DNA of 64,000 bases, from the NCBI RefSeq assembly GCF_964204865.1, contig NC_135250.1, forward strand, positions 23,613,395-23,677,394, given 5' to 3'. The position numbers were made by a program, and so were the translations under genes. Source of the DNA: Styela clava. Taxonomy: Eukaryota > Chordata > Ascidiacea > Stolidobranchia > Styelidae. Below are positions 1-12,466 of the stretch, piece after piece. Under the pieces are notes generated by a model. The model did no database searches. It was not told the origin of the DNA and worked only from the letters and a program-made list of their open reading frames with translations. Position 1 is the stretch's first letter. Each line of letters starts with the position of its first letter.

Positions 1-680
1 TACATATTTTTTGCGCGGAAAAGTGGATTATTTAACATTCCTAATTCATGACAGCAACGTTTTGCTAACAGCTAAACTCAGGATAGTTGAATAGATATAG
101 AAATCTTGTATATTTGTTTTACTAGGATGTTCTCAATCTATTAAACCTTTATAAAAGTTTCTCCAGTTTCCCAGATTTTCCCAATCTTCTGTGTATTCAT
201 TGTTTATGTTTTGTGTATGATTTTTTTGCGGGAAAATATACTTATATATTCTGCGATAGAGATAGAATTTAATATTCAAGTCTTCAGGAATTTAGATTAT
301 ATTTATTGTTGAATAAATTGAATGGATTTCCAAACTTTTGTGAATTTATTGTATTGCATTGACAAAAATATTTGTCTGGCCCGTTTCAACACAGTTTGAG
401 TCGTACCCGGCCAGCAGTCAAAAATGTTTGGTGATAATGCACTAATGCATTAAAAATCTGGGCCTCTTTCTTTGGATAAATATAAAAATCTAAAAAAAAA
501 ACTTTTTCGAACTTTTTTCCCCTCAGAACCCTATATTATTAATGATAAGCCTAACTAAATTTGACTGATCAATGCCAAACAAGCAATGGAATTTTGCATT
601 CACAAACTGATACCACTGCATATTTTCCACCCTAGTACCGTAGTCCATAGTCCCGTCCGAATTGAATATTTATGTTCTAC
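1..680. other. Intron of the DPP8/9-like gene, no further exon found
   Basis: This AT-rich stretch lies downstream of the second coding exon of the dipeptidyl peptidase gene. I looked on the minus strand for the next conserved block of the beta-propeller and did not find it, so the next exon should lie beyond the left edge. A short GC-richer patch near 375-425 resembles the end of a DNA transposon but has no partner. Confidence 0.5.
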
Positions 681-1938
681 CCGTCCAAGTTCTTTTGCAT
701 CATAATAGTACATATCTCCACCAGCAGGAAAGAATATTCTGGATCTGTCCTGGGATATTTCATAAGAAATCACTCCGTGAACTCCGACCCTTTTTCTCTC
801 CCTCAGCAACTCTTCTTCACGCGAATAAGAAGGCTGTAGTGAACCCTGTAAAAAAACCTTACATGAAATATCCTACAGAATAAAATATTTGAAAGTGTGG
901 TGATTGACCTTTGAACCCTTCAGCTGTTTACAGCCTTAACTCTTGTTATAGCATCTCGAGTAAGTGCACAAGAATTCACTAACACGAGGGCAGAGAGAAA
1001 TCACCCTTTGCTGCATTAAGCCATGGAATGTAAAGTCAAAAACACTAAATTGTGCAGTATTTATAATAAGGGATGACTTAAACCGAATAATGTACTATTC
1101 CAAACACATCCTGAAAGTTTTTTCAGATTTGGAAATCTTGTCAATACAGAATTGATCAGATAGGCATTGCTTTGATTGAGCTTTTTAATTTTTATAGCGT
1201 TAAAAATGAAATACGATGAAATTTATGATTTGTTGGACTTTTTCCTGAAGTTAATGCAAATGTTAAAATTTATTTGATAATAATAAAAAATAGGTGCAAC
1301 TGGTATCTAACCATTGGTAGAAGCAATATTCATCCAATATTTTAAGAAAAAATGACATTAAGTTTAAAACCTCGAAATACACGTTTTCATTATTTTCTAA
1401 AACAGGCTTTCTAAGTTAGTTTTCGCAATTTGGGTTGAACTTAAAGTTCTTAATTTTTATATCATGAATATCTGATTTCAGTCTAAATTTAATTGCAAAG
1501 AACACTCAAAAAACAGCAGTGAGAAAATTGCGCAATGAAAAATACCTGATACATTGCTACGACAGGCTTCCAAGCAACAGCTTTATCAATCCATGCAGCT
1601 TTAGGTTCTTTAGGAACATCCACATACAATAGTTCATTCTCCCTTTTGTTTGGTAATATTCCAAGAAAGAAAATTCTATGAGAATAACTTTCCACGTCTT
1701 TAGGAAACATCCACTTTCTATCTGGATATAACTCCGGATCAATTTTGAAAAATCGAAAATCATGAGGTATCTTGCTTGCAAACTGCATATGAAATTTTCT
1801 CGACATCATGACGGCTTCTTTAATTTCACGCCAGCTTTGTTTTTGAGGTTGCGAGGCGTGTGAATCTCCAGAGTGTATCGGAGAGGAGTCTTTCAAATCG
1901 ACAGACGACGACATATGAACCTCTCGTGTTGATGCCAT
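681..1938 (-). CDS. DPP8/9-like: Dipeptidyl peptidase 8/9-like serine peptidase, first two coding exons (partial)
   Basis: DPP8 and DPP9 are cytosolic post-proline dipeptidyl aminopeptidases of the S9B family. Two exons are visible: exon 1 at 1938-1546 (131 codons, donor GTATTT) and exon 2 at 845-681 (55 codons, acceptor TACAG, donor GTAGAA). Both junctions are phase 0. Exon 1 contains SW(R)EIK, SRKF, APHDF-like KIPHDFRFF, SHRIFFLG and RENELLYVDVPKE, matching in order the N-terminal region of vertebrate DPP8/9. Exon 2 opens with YSREEELLRERKR followed by GV.G..SYE, the most conserved early motif of this subfamily. The start is the first ATG of the open frame and lies where family members begin. 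The propeller remainder and the alpha/beta-hydrolase domain with its catalytic triad are outside the window, so activity cannot be judged. DPP8 and DPP9 cannot be separated from this piece. Confidence 0.86.
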
Positions 1939-2564
1939 TCTCGATAAATAATGTATATAATATGCAAATTAACTTGGAAATGACAATATTTTATTTGAAT
2001 ATAGCAAGATAGTCAGAAATTGATAAACAATTATACTACTACGTGGAAAATATAGTTATGGTTGGTCTATATTTATTGTGAATATATTTGATTAAATTCA
2101 CCAATTTCTGACTGAATAAGCAACAAATACTATACTTTACACTCTAATTGGCTGATTTTGCACATTTTCATACAGAAAAAAAGAATAAACTATACAATGT
2201 ATATATTGTGAATCAAGGGTGCATTTTTATAACAAAATGAATTCTAATCAATACACTTTAGAACTTTTAGAATACAAATATCACGAGATGAAAATATTTT
2301 GAATGTTTATATTAAATATTGTCATATTTAAATTCACACATTATGAAAAATTCCTCAGCTTTCAATTGTAAACAAATCGCTGAAAATGAAAATTTTCTCA
2401 CTAATGTCGACCAAAACGTAGGAAAAAATGGAATCGCTGAACTTCGTGGTATAGACATAATATGCAAATTATGAAATAATTATTTGTATGCGCCGTAATG
2501 ATACGACACTTGCTCTGAGCAAGATTGCACAAGCAGTCACTTTCATAGTTCGGAAGAACTAGAA

Positions 2565-3026
2565 CAAGGGTTCTCAACCTAGCGTTCGCGAACCCCCAGG
2601 GGTTCACAGGAAGAGTTCCATGGGTACTTGGTCGGCAGTTGAGTTTTCATGTGTCGCTATTTTTCAATATCCTATACTACCAGAGGAAAATGCGTGCCGA
2701 TTGAAACTCAGCATGATCTTGCATTGTAGTGCACAACAATGTGAAATACACCACTTTGCAGACAAACTGTGAAATCACTGTCAAAAGACAATGTGCTGCA
2801 AGCATTGCAGAAAGTGATATGCTAATTGAAACTTGAGAATTCATTAGTTAGGTGGAGGACAAGGGTAATAACATCAACACAAAGATTAAATTTAGTTGGT
2901 CAATAAATTGTTGTTGCAGCAAATTGTTATATATTACAACTTTGTTTGGTGTCTGATTACTGGGGGCTCGGATGGATTGTTTCGTGACTCGGGGGTAATT
3001 AACAGGAAAAAGGTTGAGAACCCCTG
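2565..3026. mobile_element. Short non-autonomous hAT transposon with perfect 8-bp target duplication
   Basis: The element begins CAAGGGTTCTCAACC and ends GGTTGAGAACCCCTG, a terminal inverted repeat typical of animal hAT elements (the CAGGGGTTCTCAACC type). It is flanked on both sides by the same 8 bases, AACTAGAA, at 2557-2564 and 3027-3034. At 462 bp with no open frame it cannot code for a transposase, so it is a deletion derivative or MITE. Confidence 0.9.
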
Positions 3027-4826
3027 AACTAGAATCTTCCGGATGAGGGCATTGCCTACCTGGCAGTACACCCCGGGTGAGCTGGTGAACATGGAATTTG
3101 AACAGAGATTTTAATCTTCGATGCCATCATAAATAAATCTAACAACACCACAATCTAAGATCACAGAACCTACAAAATTTGTTTAAACTTTCAGAATTGT
3201 GAATCACAAACTGTGAAAGAATACATTAGGTGTTTCGTATATGTTAAATCTTCCACCATAAGATACTTTGGCACCTTCGTATGATACTTGATGAGAATAT
3301 AGTAGAGAGTGCCTTATATAGCTATAGGATTTTTCATATATAAATATAGGATGGGATTTCATATTTATCCCAGAGAGAGAAAAGTGAAATAAGATATGGC
3401 AAATCAGGGATCTACTATATATACTCCTGATATACAAGTACGGTACACCACACTTTATTTACAGTTTCATATGATAAATATTAAATAACACTAGGACTAC
3501 TTAAGAAGCAAGAAGCTCTACAAAGTTGGAATCATAGAAATTTATTTGATAATGTTCTATGTCACATACAGATTTGAAAATAAAGGGAATGATATGACCA
3601 TAACATAGGTATATAACTGGAATGCAATAGATGTCATGACCAGGTGTAAATTATTGAATCAAACAGTCAAATATATTCAAAATTAGTAAAGAAATTTTGA
3701 TTTTGAAAAGAATTAAAATATTTCAATTGAAATTTATATGACATCTGGTGTCCAGATCATTTAACGTCTACTTTACTTTCGATAATGGTATTTCAGTTTA
3801 TTTAAAATTTTCTGTCTTATAAAAGGCAATCTCCATGAATATGTGAGACTATACCCGTTGAACCTTCACAAATTTAGAATATATTCACAATTTTACATGT
3901 AAAAGTATTACTTTTATTTCAGAATGTATTTGAAATGGTAAAGAATTCGCTCATAGTCATGACATATTGATATGTAATGATAGCTATAAAATGAACAGGT
4001 GATCTGTTATAATCATTTGTAACAATATGCATCCTCTCCAAACACGTTAGTTCAATACTTGAACATGGAATAAAAATGCAGCCCTATTCTATGCAAAAAA
4101 TTTCGATCAGTACAGTAGTGTCTACAGTAGTAGTATCAGTATAGTAAATGTAACATTTTCTCATGCTGTGAGAGGAATATACAACATACTAAAAAGATAC
4201 AACATACATAAGCTCGCCTCTGAATCTATGGTTTTTACCCATTAACAAAAAAGCACAATTCCAGACATAATTTAGAATTTTTGTCGCAAGATAATTATTA
4301 AAATGAAACAATTTATAAATCATGATTGGAGAATTAATAACCAAAACTAAGATAGGCTTGCCATTGGTAAGATTAATTAGATAGAGAAATTTGTGTTGTT
4401 TACTTATACAGTGTATTCAAACCAACTTGTATTAATTTGTGTTGTGAAACCATGGAATTACAGTATTACTGATACCAACCTCCCTTTTTCCTATAAAGCC
4501 CTTCGGTTTCTGAATTTTTTTATATACCTTCTATACATGACAGCAGCGATTGAAATGACATTACAGTTCATCACAAATCAGACAACAGTAACATAATATT
4601 CAAAGATTTGTATTTTATTAATTTATATACTTGAAAAGTTTTTCTAGAAAAGTTTAGTTTTGAATCGATTAGATACCCCATTTGGGGTCAAAGTTTATTT
4701 GATTTCACTCCACAATATAATAATTAGTAATAGTGAAAAAGTTTTAGATGGTGAACGTGAGAAGTGGGTAAAAATTTCATTTCGCTTTCAAGGTATAGCG
4801 AAAATGGCAAAAACTACACAAATCCT

Positions 4827-4842
4827 TTTATTTGATTTTATT
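4827..4842 (-). other. Poly(A) signals of NECAP
   Basis: Two AATAAA hexamers on the minus strand at 4842-4837 and 4832-4827 lie about 90 to 100 bases after the NECAP stop codon. They are the likely cleavage and polyadenylation signals. Confidence 0.6.
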
Positions 4843-4929
4843 AATAGGCAATGATGATTTCAATATTAAAGAAACCGATGAATTGTCACATGGAATGCAG
4901 AGCATTTGATTCAAGTAATATTCTATTGC

Positions 4930-5700
4930 CTAAAACTGTACCCAACCTGGGTCACTATTTGTATTATTAGTAGGATTCGATTGTGCACTTGCGAACTCAC
5001 CCCAATCTGATTGTCCAAAAGGATTTGACGCTTGGGGCTGAGAATTCGAAGCGTTCATACCAAGAAGATCGGCACTAACTGAGCTAGCCGCAGGCTGCTG
5101 ATAGCTTGTTTGTGGCTTTGGCGCAGCTACCCCACCCGGTGGAGGTGGAAGCAATAACCCACCACCTGATAAAGGAGCATTAGTCCTTGGTCGGGCAGAA
5201 CCTTGAGTTTTTGACCCAAGTTTCCCGCCAAGATTTATTTTAAAGGTCTGTCCTTCTTTGAGTTGTAAGTCTAAAGCAGGCTGTGTGTTAACGTTTTGTT
5301 CAATTTCTTTATCTTTCTTAACAGAATTAAAATGATCTTGAAGTGTGACATTAAAGTCAAATGCATCTCCACGATCTGCAAATCCGATTCCAATATAAGC
5401 AGTTCTTCCAGAACCATCTGCGATTTTGAGAACAAAATATCTTGATGAATCTGTAACTGATTCGACAGACATGCCGGGGTAACTATCAATAGGCGCTTGA
5501 GCAAACAATTCACCATTCCTGTCTTCAAGTTTGACAACGACTTTATTTCCGGTAGCAATTATTCTCATTCTGCCAGTCCATGAAGGTTTGTCCAATCCCC
5601 AATCCGCAGCTCTGTAGCCACGATTTGTGGATCTTGGCGGAATCCGATACACCAAAACCTCTGGTTTTACAGTCAATATCCTTTCATATTCTCCCGCCAT
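4930..5700 (-). CDS. NECAP: NECAP endocytosis-associated adaptor protein, intronless
   Basis: NECAP proteins bind the AP-2 clathrin adaptor and regulate coated-pit formation. This 256-aa frame is complete from ATG at 5700 to TAG at 4930, close to the usual family length. The N-terminal PH-like (PHear) domain covers about residues 1-135, with the hallmark blocks [45 protein letters not shown] and [17 protein letters not shown]. The C-terminal half is low-complexity, with a LLPPPPGG segment, the motif WGEF near residue 229 and the C-terminal WVQF, the WxxF motif that binds the AP-2 alpha ear. There is no intron anywhere in the frame, whereas vertebrate NECAP genes are multi-exon. A retrocopy that stayed intact or lineage-wide intron loss would explain this. 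No poly(A) tract or target duplication marks it as a recent retrocopy, and the frame shows no damage. Confidence 0.95.
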   Translation of the reverse strand: MAGEYERILTVKPEVLVYRIPPRSTNRGYRAADWGLDKPSWTGRMRIIATGNKVVVKLEDRNGELFAQAPIDSYPGMSVESVTDSSRYFVLKIADGSGRTAYIGIGFADRGDAFDFNVTLQDHFNSVKKDKEIEQNVNTQPALDLQLKEGQTFKINLGGKLGSKTQGSARPRTNAPLSGGGLLLPPPPGGVAAPKPQTSYQQPAASSVSADLLGMNASNSQPQASNPFGQSDWGEFASAQSNPTNNTNSDPGWVQF

Positions 5701-6004
5701 ATCTCAGTATCTATATACTGATATATTTATTCGACTCAAGGAAAAAATATTCTACAAATAAGAAGAATATAAGGTAATAATGTTGAATTTTTCAATAATG
5801 TTGAAAAGGTTTAGTTGCAAATGAATATCTTAGAATTTCAGTAAAAAATTCTGTTTGAAAAAACATGATTACAATAAAGTAGGCTAGTGCCTGATGTATA
5901 CAAACTGACAAATCACTCAACCTTAATCAGGGTGAATGTTCTGACCGATGTTTGAGCTAACGAGACCCGAAAGCAGATTTTATAAATTCTGAAACGCATG
6001 AATG

Positions 6005-7020
6005 GATTATGCCTTATACCGGTACCAGTATACAGTCATATTTTTAGAAGCAAACTAGGATTTAATCTTGTATTGAGAACATTTACCGGTACCTCGGGCA
6101 CTAATAAAGCCTACTGGTATTTCTGTAGTTCGAGTTATATCTGCAACAAGCTGATGATTTTTCAATAGCCTATGACATTTGAACATTCAGAAAATCAGAA
6201 CATTCTGACATTACAGCATACCGTAATTTTGTAATTGGATTAATCAACTGGCGCGGCTGTGTCGTGTGGCTCAACGGGCTAAGCGTTAGGAATACCTGAA
6301 TACGCTCGCCACCGCACCTCTAATTACTCTGCGTGGGTTTGCAGGTTCGAATCCCATGCAGGGATGGTTATGTCTGTATGTGCGAGAGGATTGCTGGACT
6401 CCTCGCCGTCGTTGGGTGGTTCACGTAACCGCTGGTCGGTTACGGCTTTCTCCACCACCAAGTCCATGCTTCCGAAAACAAACAATACAGTAAGACTAAT
6501 CCCATACCCGACTTGGAATGGTAACCGGACGAGAGGCCGTGGTTGGCCATATGGATAAGCCGTCTTATCGGCTTTTCTCTCCCCCGGGATAAATATGTAA
6601 ATCCTATCCTATCCTAACTTCGTATACAGGTTCGGTACCGGTATAGTATACTTTTGTAAAACCAGATAATATGGTACCGGAATACAGTCTACAGATAATA
6701 AAGAAGTAATACGTCTGTACGAGCCGCAGTACTGGTAAAGGTCGTAAACTTATCACAGTACCTGTACTACCGGTACCGTCCCCTACCGTAATTACCGGTA
6801 CCGTACTTAGTCAATGCAGCAATGGTAGGTATCATAATTCAGTAATTTGAAATGGGAAAATGAATACCGGTACAGACCCCTCTCGTCATACTATTTAATT
6901 GTTTTACCCGCACGAAATTTCCTCACCTAACTGGAGAGTGGAAATCTTGTTAACTACAGGTATTACAGTACCGGTACCGGTACCGTCAGACCGTATTCTG
7001 GTACCGGTATTATAAGCCTG
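6005..7020. repeat. Cluster of TACCGGTA / GGTACC palindromes
   Basis: Within about 1 kb the words GGTACCGG, TACCGGTA and their overlaps occur many times at irregular spacing, for example near 6019, 6085, 6632, 6674, 6770, 6795, 6868, 6970 and 7005. The longest run is three GGTACC units in a row at about 6970-6987. The pattern is dispersed, not a clean tandem array, and it is interrupted by a SINE. CG-containing palindromes at this density stand out in the AT-rich surroundings. Confidence 0.6.
6250..6618 (+). mobile_element. tRNA-derived SINE, copy 1 (full length)
   Basis: The 5' part looks like a tRNA. An A-box-like TGGCTCAACGGGCTAAGC starts at 6267 and a perfect B-box GGTTCGAATCC lies at 6344-6354. 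A tRNA-unrelated body follows, rich in palindromic GC words, and the 3' end is a short (ATCCT)n repeat. A second near-identical copy at 29022-29372 defines the boundaries. The internal pol III promoter and simple-repeat tail mark it as a SINE and not a working tRNA gene. Confidence 0.88.
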
Positions 7021-7299
7021 GAGATCTCGCGGACCTCACGGGAACAACACTTTTCATCAATCACTTCCCCAAGAATTAATGTTTAGTCATGCATAGCAAA
7101 GTATTAATCACGCCATGAAAGTCGTTCATATAAACAACCACTGTGAAGCTAGGTAACCAAACCACACTTACTAGTCTGCTAGTACCGATACGACTTTCAT
7201 ATTTATTTCGACGGAGTCTGAGAGTGGAAAGTCGATCGTCGATGCGGATTAAATATATTGCAAACTACTACGACCTCTCGTTCAGTTACCAGTCCATGT

Positions 7300-7480
7300 C
7301 CGACAGGGAAATAGCAATGACATTAAACAACATGATAGGCAACTCTGACGTCACTCCATAAGACTACAGGCAAAACATTGTATTTCATGATACGCTCCAA
7401 TGCACATATTTCTCGTCGCCTTTCGCGTCCGTTTTCCGCTCGCTTTTGCTACTCGGCGTCTTTTTTACGTGTAGTACCTG
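7300..7480 (+). repeat. Interspersed repeat, inverted partner of 10985-11130
   Basis: The segments CAATGACATTAAACAACATGAT and ACGCTCCAATGCACATA occur here in the same order as on the minus strand at 10985-11130, with differing DNA between them. This is a diverged repeat of unknown class. Confidence 0.55.
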
Positions 7481-8605
7481 CCTTTTTGCGCCTGTAACGA
7501 AACAAAATAATCTCTATATCTAAGAAGTTTTGCTTACTTGGAAAGCTGGAATAACAGGCAAGCTGTAAAGAGCAATTCTGGACATCATAGACGTTTTTTT
7601 TTTATCAGAAAAGATTACAAACGCGATAGCGGAAAGATTTGTGTGGAACATTTTGCAGATAATGACAAAGTTCAAAGTTAGTAATTTTAATGTTTGCGCT
7701 TAATCATTGAAATTTCATTTAAAGAGGGTGTCATACAAAACTGTGCTGCGATACAATTCCATAACACAAAGTTTGCACCTATCGAACTTGCTTTTGTAGG
7801 TGAATTTATTAGACATATTACATATTCAGTTAATCGTAGGTAACATTGCTGGTACATAATGCATCGTAGATAGGTTTGTTTAAATTTAGGAATTTAGCTC
7901 ATAGCCCACTAATTAATATTATCTTCTATGCAGGAGGTTGCAGGGCTGAATTCAACTTGCAGCCTTACCGATCACCTGACGATGCTCATTTAGTTTGGCT
8001 CGAGCAAGTCTTCTTGAAATGCTTGTGTGAATGGAAACTACCTATATTTTTTGCCTTCCTCCGATTTTAGACAAATTTATTCTGAGGGATTTCGCATCTA
8101 ATTCTCACTGATTGTTGGCTGTTTATAATTCCTATTGATTGTGAATTCTGATTATAACAATGAGTTGAAAATTTTTTTACCTAATTTACTGGCACCTTTT
8201 TCTTGTCAATACTCCAAGCTGAGGTAATAAACATGACAATACATTTATGTCATCTGGAAGCAAAATATGCACACAAATTAATAGTTTGGCACATTGAGAT
8301 AATACATCATGACAGAAAATACAAGTTAAAGATATGTATGACCATCACATGGTAATTAAAATTAATAAAAATTAATAGGGGCTGTGGAGTATGGAAAGTT
8401 CAAGACAAAGAAAAAAACAAATGTTCATAGCTCATGAACTCTCAATTTTGCCTCCATTGCTTTGTGAAGGCCAATATATTTCGAGTGGCTGAATTGGTTT
8501 ACCTCTATGATAGCAACGATTTTGTATTTAATATAGCGAGATTATTTCAATTTAATTGAAGTGATATAATTTCCCAAAGCAATGCTTGAATCGTCTAGAA
8601 TAGAT

Positions 8606-9792
8606 CAGTGGTGTCAAACTCATGGGTTTTCGAGAGCCGCATTGCATTTTGAAAATTGTAAAAAGAGCCGCAAACAGTTTTTGATAATGTATACTTAAAA
8701 TATATTTTTAAGATAGTTTTAGTTTGTGACATATATTGTGATGCAACTAAACAGTTGGATTAAGTTTTATTATTTTCTTCAATTTCAACTGCAATTACAT
8801 ATTAATATTTGCATTCCACTATTATTGCAACATTTGCAAGTTACAGTATTTATTATAAAAAATCGTAAAATTCTATGTACAGCCATCAAAATCATTTTTG
8901 AACAAGCTTTGAAAAAGGAAAGAATAATACATACACTAAAAATAACTTAATCTAAATATATGAACCTAAAATTAACAAAAATACTACAGTATAAACTCAA
9001 TGTTTTAATAATTACATTCGTCCTGGCGTTTGGCATCTTTTTTGTGTCACCAGCATACTAAGGTCAGTCTGAAATGATTTTATAGTACCAACTCTAACTA
9101 ACGAGGCCACATGATCATGGGTTTATCTGGATCTTTACGAATGTTTAATTAATTCCAGTAATGCAAAAAAGTTACTTTTATCATTTCATGTATAGATCAG
9201 TAAAAAAACAAATGACAGATTTTTTCGACAAGACATTTCGCACTACATTGCGTGGCATAGGATTGCTTGAATTATTATTGATATTGATTTTTAGTAACTA
9301 AGTCGTTGTATAATTATATTAATATACAAACACATGGAAATTTTCTGTTCGAAGTTGGTCTTCGAATTTGTCATATTGACTGCTGAGCTTATTGTGTTTT
9401 TTGATTGTATTGATGGAAATATGACAAATTAAACAATGTGCTTCAGAATTTTGTGAAGAGCAGAAATGTTACAACTCCCATTTTCTTCGAAAATGCCACC
9501 TTCTTCGTGTACTTTGCGTTTAATTTAATTACTCAAGTGTTTTATTCAAGTATTCTTTTGCTAGCTTGATGTGTATTCTTAATTGGGTCAAAATGTGGAC
9601 AAAAAAAATTAATATTCCAAAACTACTTTCAGTAAATTGTTTTCTGTGTGAATAATCAATTTCACTTTAGAAGGTTTGAAAAATCTATTACATTTAGATA
9701 AAAAAAAAACTTCCAAAATACTATTACAATTATTGTTAGGCGTTCGAGGGCCGCACTGGAAGTTCTCTGGGGCCGCGAGTTTGAGATCCCTG
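8606..9792. mobile_element. hAT-like element, about 1.2 kb, no intact transposase
   Basis: Left end CAGTGGTGTCAAACTCATGGG and right end GCGAGTTTGAGATCCCTG form an imperfect inverted repeat of the hAT kind, followed inward on both sides by GAGCCGCA/GGGCCGCA-like words. The flanking octamers GAATAGAT and GTCTAGAT match at 6 of 8 positions, consistent with an old target duplication. No long open frame is present, so it is non-autonomous. Confidence 0.75.
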
Positions 9793-10984
9793 GTCTAGAT
9801 TGAAGTTGTTCAAAAAATATATTATAGTATTTTATCATGAATGATGATTATACCCCTTTCGGAATTTCTTCTATAGTACTACCAAAAGTTGATGAACCAA
9901 ATATAACACAGGTGCAGTGAGGTACCCGTAATCCTCATTTCCAAAGCTGTTTTAAGTATGTCTGGCGTGTTTTGTGCCTTTTTACAAATAAGACCGCTTA
10001 TGCAATCTTACGCTTTGGAATTTTTAGTTATTTTCCTCAAGCCCTGCAGGATGTGGGGGCCATACACAACTCTACCGGAGGGTCAAATGTCTTTGCATGC
10101 CTCCATAGGTTGTTTTTCTATTGCAATTTTCTATTTTCAATTGCATTATATTTCTTGGAATCACACTGTCCCTGATATGTCGCCAGACTTCTGATATCTC
10201 CACGTCTGCTATAGTTGTCCTGTGAATAAATAATAGGAAATTGAGATTAGACGAATAGTTGAAAGTTTTGCTTTATGTCGGCTTAATTTCTTGATTGATA
10301 TACTTACTATTTCTGCTATTGCCTCTTGTGCTGCAAGAGTCTCACAATGCTTAGACAGGTTTGTCCACAACTTTCACATCTAAAGAAAGAGAGGAGATTT
10401 ATTAATTTTCGTTAAGAATAAATAAAGCAGTCTATATGATTCAGAATGGAAAAGCTAATAAATCCAATATCTCATGTTTTATTTAAAAAATATTTTACTG
10501 AATTTTGGAAAATAAACCAACTAATAAAAGGGTTTAGTCAGAAAATTACAAGCATTCGTGGCTCCAAATACTTGAGAAATCAGACTATACAATATAGACC
10601 GGTATGAGTGAAATGTTAGGTGAACTTGTTAACACTTTGATTAAATACGCAAATAAAAGTGAATGCGTAATAGTATGTTACAATGAGCAGCAATCAACAA
10701 TGAGTATATATCCTCACTGATTAAAAAAATCTAACTGGAGGTGCATGAACTATTTGAAACCATAAGGAGTAAGTAAATATGTAATTTCGGCAAATGGGCA
10801 ACTACGTACCGTACTGAATTAATAACTTCGTAGTATTTGACAAAGGCTGGCTTTCCCACATGTACTTAACAGTGCGATGCCCGGGTGTGATATACAACAA
10901 TAGTATTCACCTTACCTTTTACCGATTTCTTTTTACCCCAACTTTCAAAAATATCATTAAAATCGACAACAACTGTCAAAGCAG

Positions 10985-11130
10985 GCACGAACACCATTCG
11001 TGCTACGCCTTGAAAGCAGCACACATCCGCTCGTTTTCGTCTCGTCAAGTATGTGCATTGGAGCGTGCTATCGAATACGATCTTCGGACAAAAATGCCGG
11101 AGTTGCGCATCATGTTGTTTAATGTCATTG
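10985..11130 (-). repeat. Interspersed repeat, inverted partner of 7300-7480
   Basis: Read on the minus strand, this carries the same two blocks as 7300-7480 (the CATTAAACAACATGAT and CGCTCCAATGCACATA words). The 127-aa open frame on the minus strand across it (10866-11249) has no recognisable domain and is better explained as chance within a repeat. Confidence 0.55.
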
Positions 11131-11646
11131 GAAATAGTTAACCAATTACCGGTATTTAGTTGTACAGACTTTACTAGTAGGTAATGATATTTACGGGTAA
11201 TGTGATTGAAAATTTTAACAACGGGCTCTATATTGTATCGAACGCACAAACAACAGGCTTCCTCATTTCAGAAAATGTATGTATGTCCCTATGTAAGCCG
11301 CAATAAAAAGACACGCTTTACATAAATCTGATACAAAACTTTCAGAAACGCCAAATATAACTCTAATCGTCAGCTGTGGCGCACATTCCACACCTGCTAC
11401 AATCGTCTAACGTCTAAAACGAAAAATAAGAACAATTTTGCTAACTATTACGACATTTCGAAAACGAGTTCCGACCAACCCCACCACTAGAATTATCCAC
11501 CCACAGTCGGTGCAGAAGGATGAGACGAATGCATAAATTCTCTGTCCTAGGAATGATCGCTCATATTGATAATTGGGAGAAATTCGGGTCAGTGACGTAT
11601 AGGTTAAATTTGTCCGAATCCAAATCCTAGTTACATGATAAGTTTT

Positions 11647-11756
11647 GGACCTCCAGAAGTATGTGCACCAAGATGGCGCACAACCTGAACATAGTATGTG
11701 TACCAGGTTAGAGTTCAGGTTGTGCGCCATCTTGGTTCACATACTTCGGGAGCGCC
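11647..11756. mobile_element. Palindromic hAT-type MITE, family M, copy 1
   Basis: Almost the whole 110 bases form an inverted repeat: CTCCAGAAGTATGTGCACCA with AAGATGGCGCACAACCTGAA, then the reverse complement ending CACATACTTCGGGAGCGCC. Further copies of this family lie elsewhere in the window, and several have perfect 8-bp target duplications. Confidence 0.85.
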
Positions 11757-12435
11757 AAAAATAGATAGCCTCTATTAGTCTATTCTATTCAATACCAACT
11801 TCGATTTTGAATCGAAACTCTAAATTTGTTTTTACATTAAATTACCAAAAAAGTGCAACCTCCAGCGTACATAAAAAGCAAGGTAATCCGCGAATAGCTG
11901 TCTCCTGGACCACAAAAAGTCTAGCGCTAACCATAACTGGCCATTCAGAAGCCCTGACATTTTAGTGGCTGATCCGTTAGTAGTCAAAAGCCCCTCAACG
12001 TTTTATTTTTATTTTCTTTACTCAGTGGACTAACGCGTCCCTTCTCAAAGAGTGCTCATAGGTAATATGAAATGCACTAATTCACTTCGTTTTTCGCACC
12101 CCGACTTGTAATATCTCCCTAGATCTATCAATAAAGCGTTGTTCTATCCTGCCTAATCATGTCTATACGGACGATATTGTAGTTAACAATGCAGTCGAAA
12201 TTTTCAATCTAACATTCACCGTACAATAATGAGAATCAAAATATTCAAGACACTGTAGCGTTGTCTTTGCAGTAAAGCGTTCCCAATAAAATCCAGCAAA
12301 CTCATCGTTTTAAAACAAGGTATTTTATTCGAAAACTGAAAACAAATTTATCCTCTGGTGTATATATATATATGACAAAATGATTAAACTCAGTTTGAGT
12401 GTAATTCATACAGTGTATAAGAAACACCTTATCTA

Positions 12436-12441
12436 TTTATT
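12436..12441 (-). other. Poly(A) signal of COX copy 1
   Basis: AATAAA on the minus strand, 26 bases after the stop codon of COX copy 1. A second AATAAA lies at 12329-12324. Either could direct 3' end formation. Confidence 0.6.
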
Positions 12442-12466
12442 AGTACGTCGATGTTACTGCTTTTCA

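Larger units (their letters stand above)
1939..4929. other. Intergenic region between DPP8/9-like and NECAP genes
   Basis: AT-rich DNA with no supported gene. It holds one clear short hAT element (2565-3026, listed separately). Apart from this I see no coding exon, RNA gene or array. The promoter of the DPP8/9-like gene should be just above 1938, but no TATA box or initiator stands out there. Confidence 0.5.
5701..12466. other. Repeat-rich intergenic region between NECAP and the COX array
   Basis: No gene is supported across this stretch of more than 6 kb. It contains a palindrome-rich cluster (about 6005-7020), a full tRNA-derived SINE (6250-6618), an unclassified repeat present in inverted copies (7300-7480 and 10985-11130), a 1.2-kb hAT-like element (8606-9792) and a short palindromic MITE (11647-11756). 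Open frames here have no recognisable domains and several lie in the repeats. Confidence 0.6.

Noticed and set aside
6267-6354. A possible tRNA gene with A and B boxes
   Set aside because: The sequence cannot be folded by eye into a proper cloverleaf and continues into a repeated body with an ATCCT tail, so it is a SINE head.
10866-11249. 127-aa open frame on the minus strand
   Set aside because: No recognisable domain; part of it lies in a repeat that also occurs at 7300-7480.
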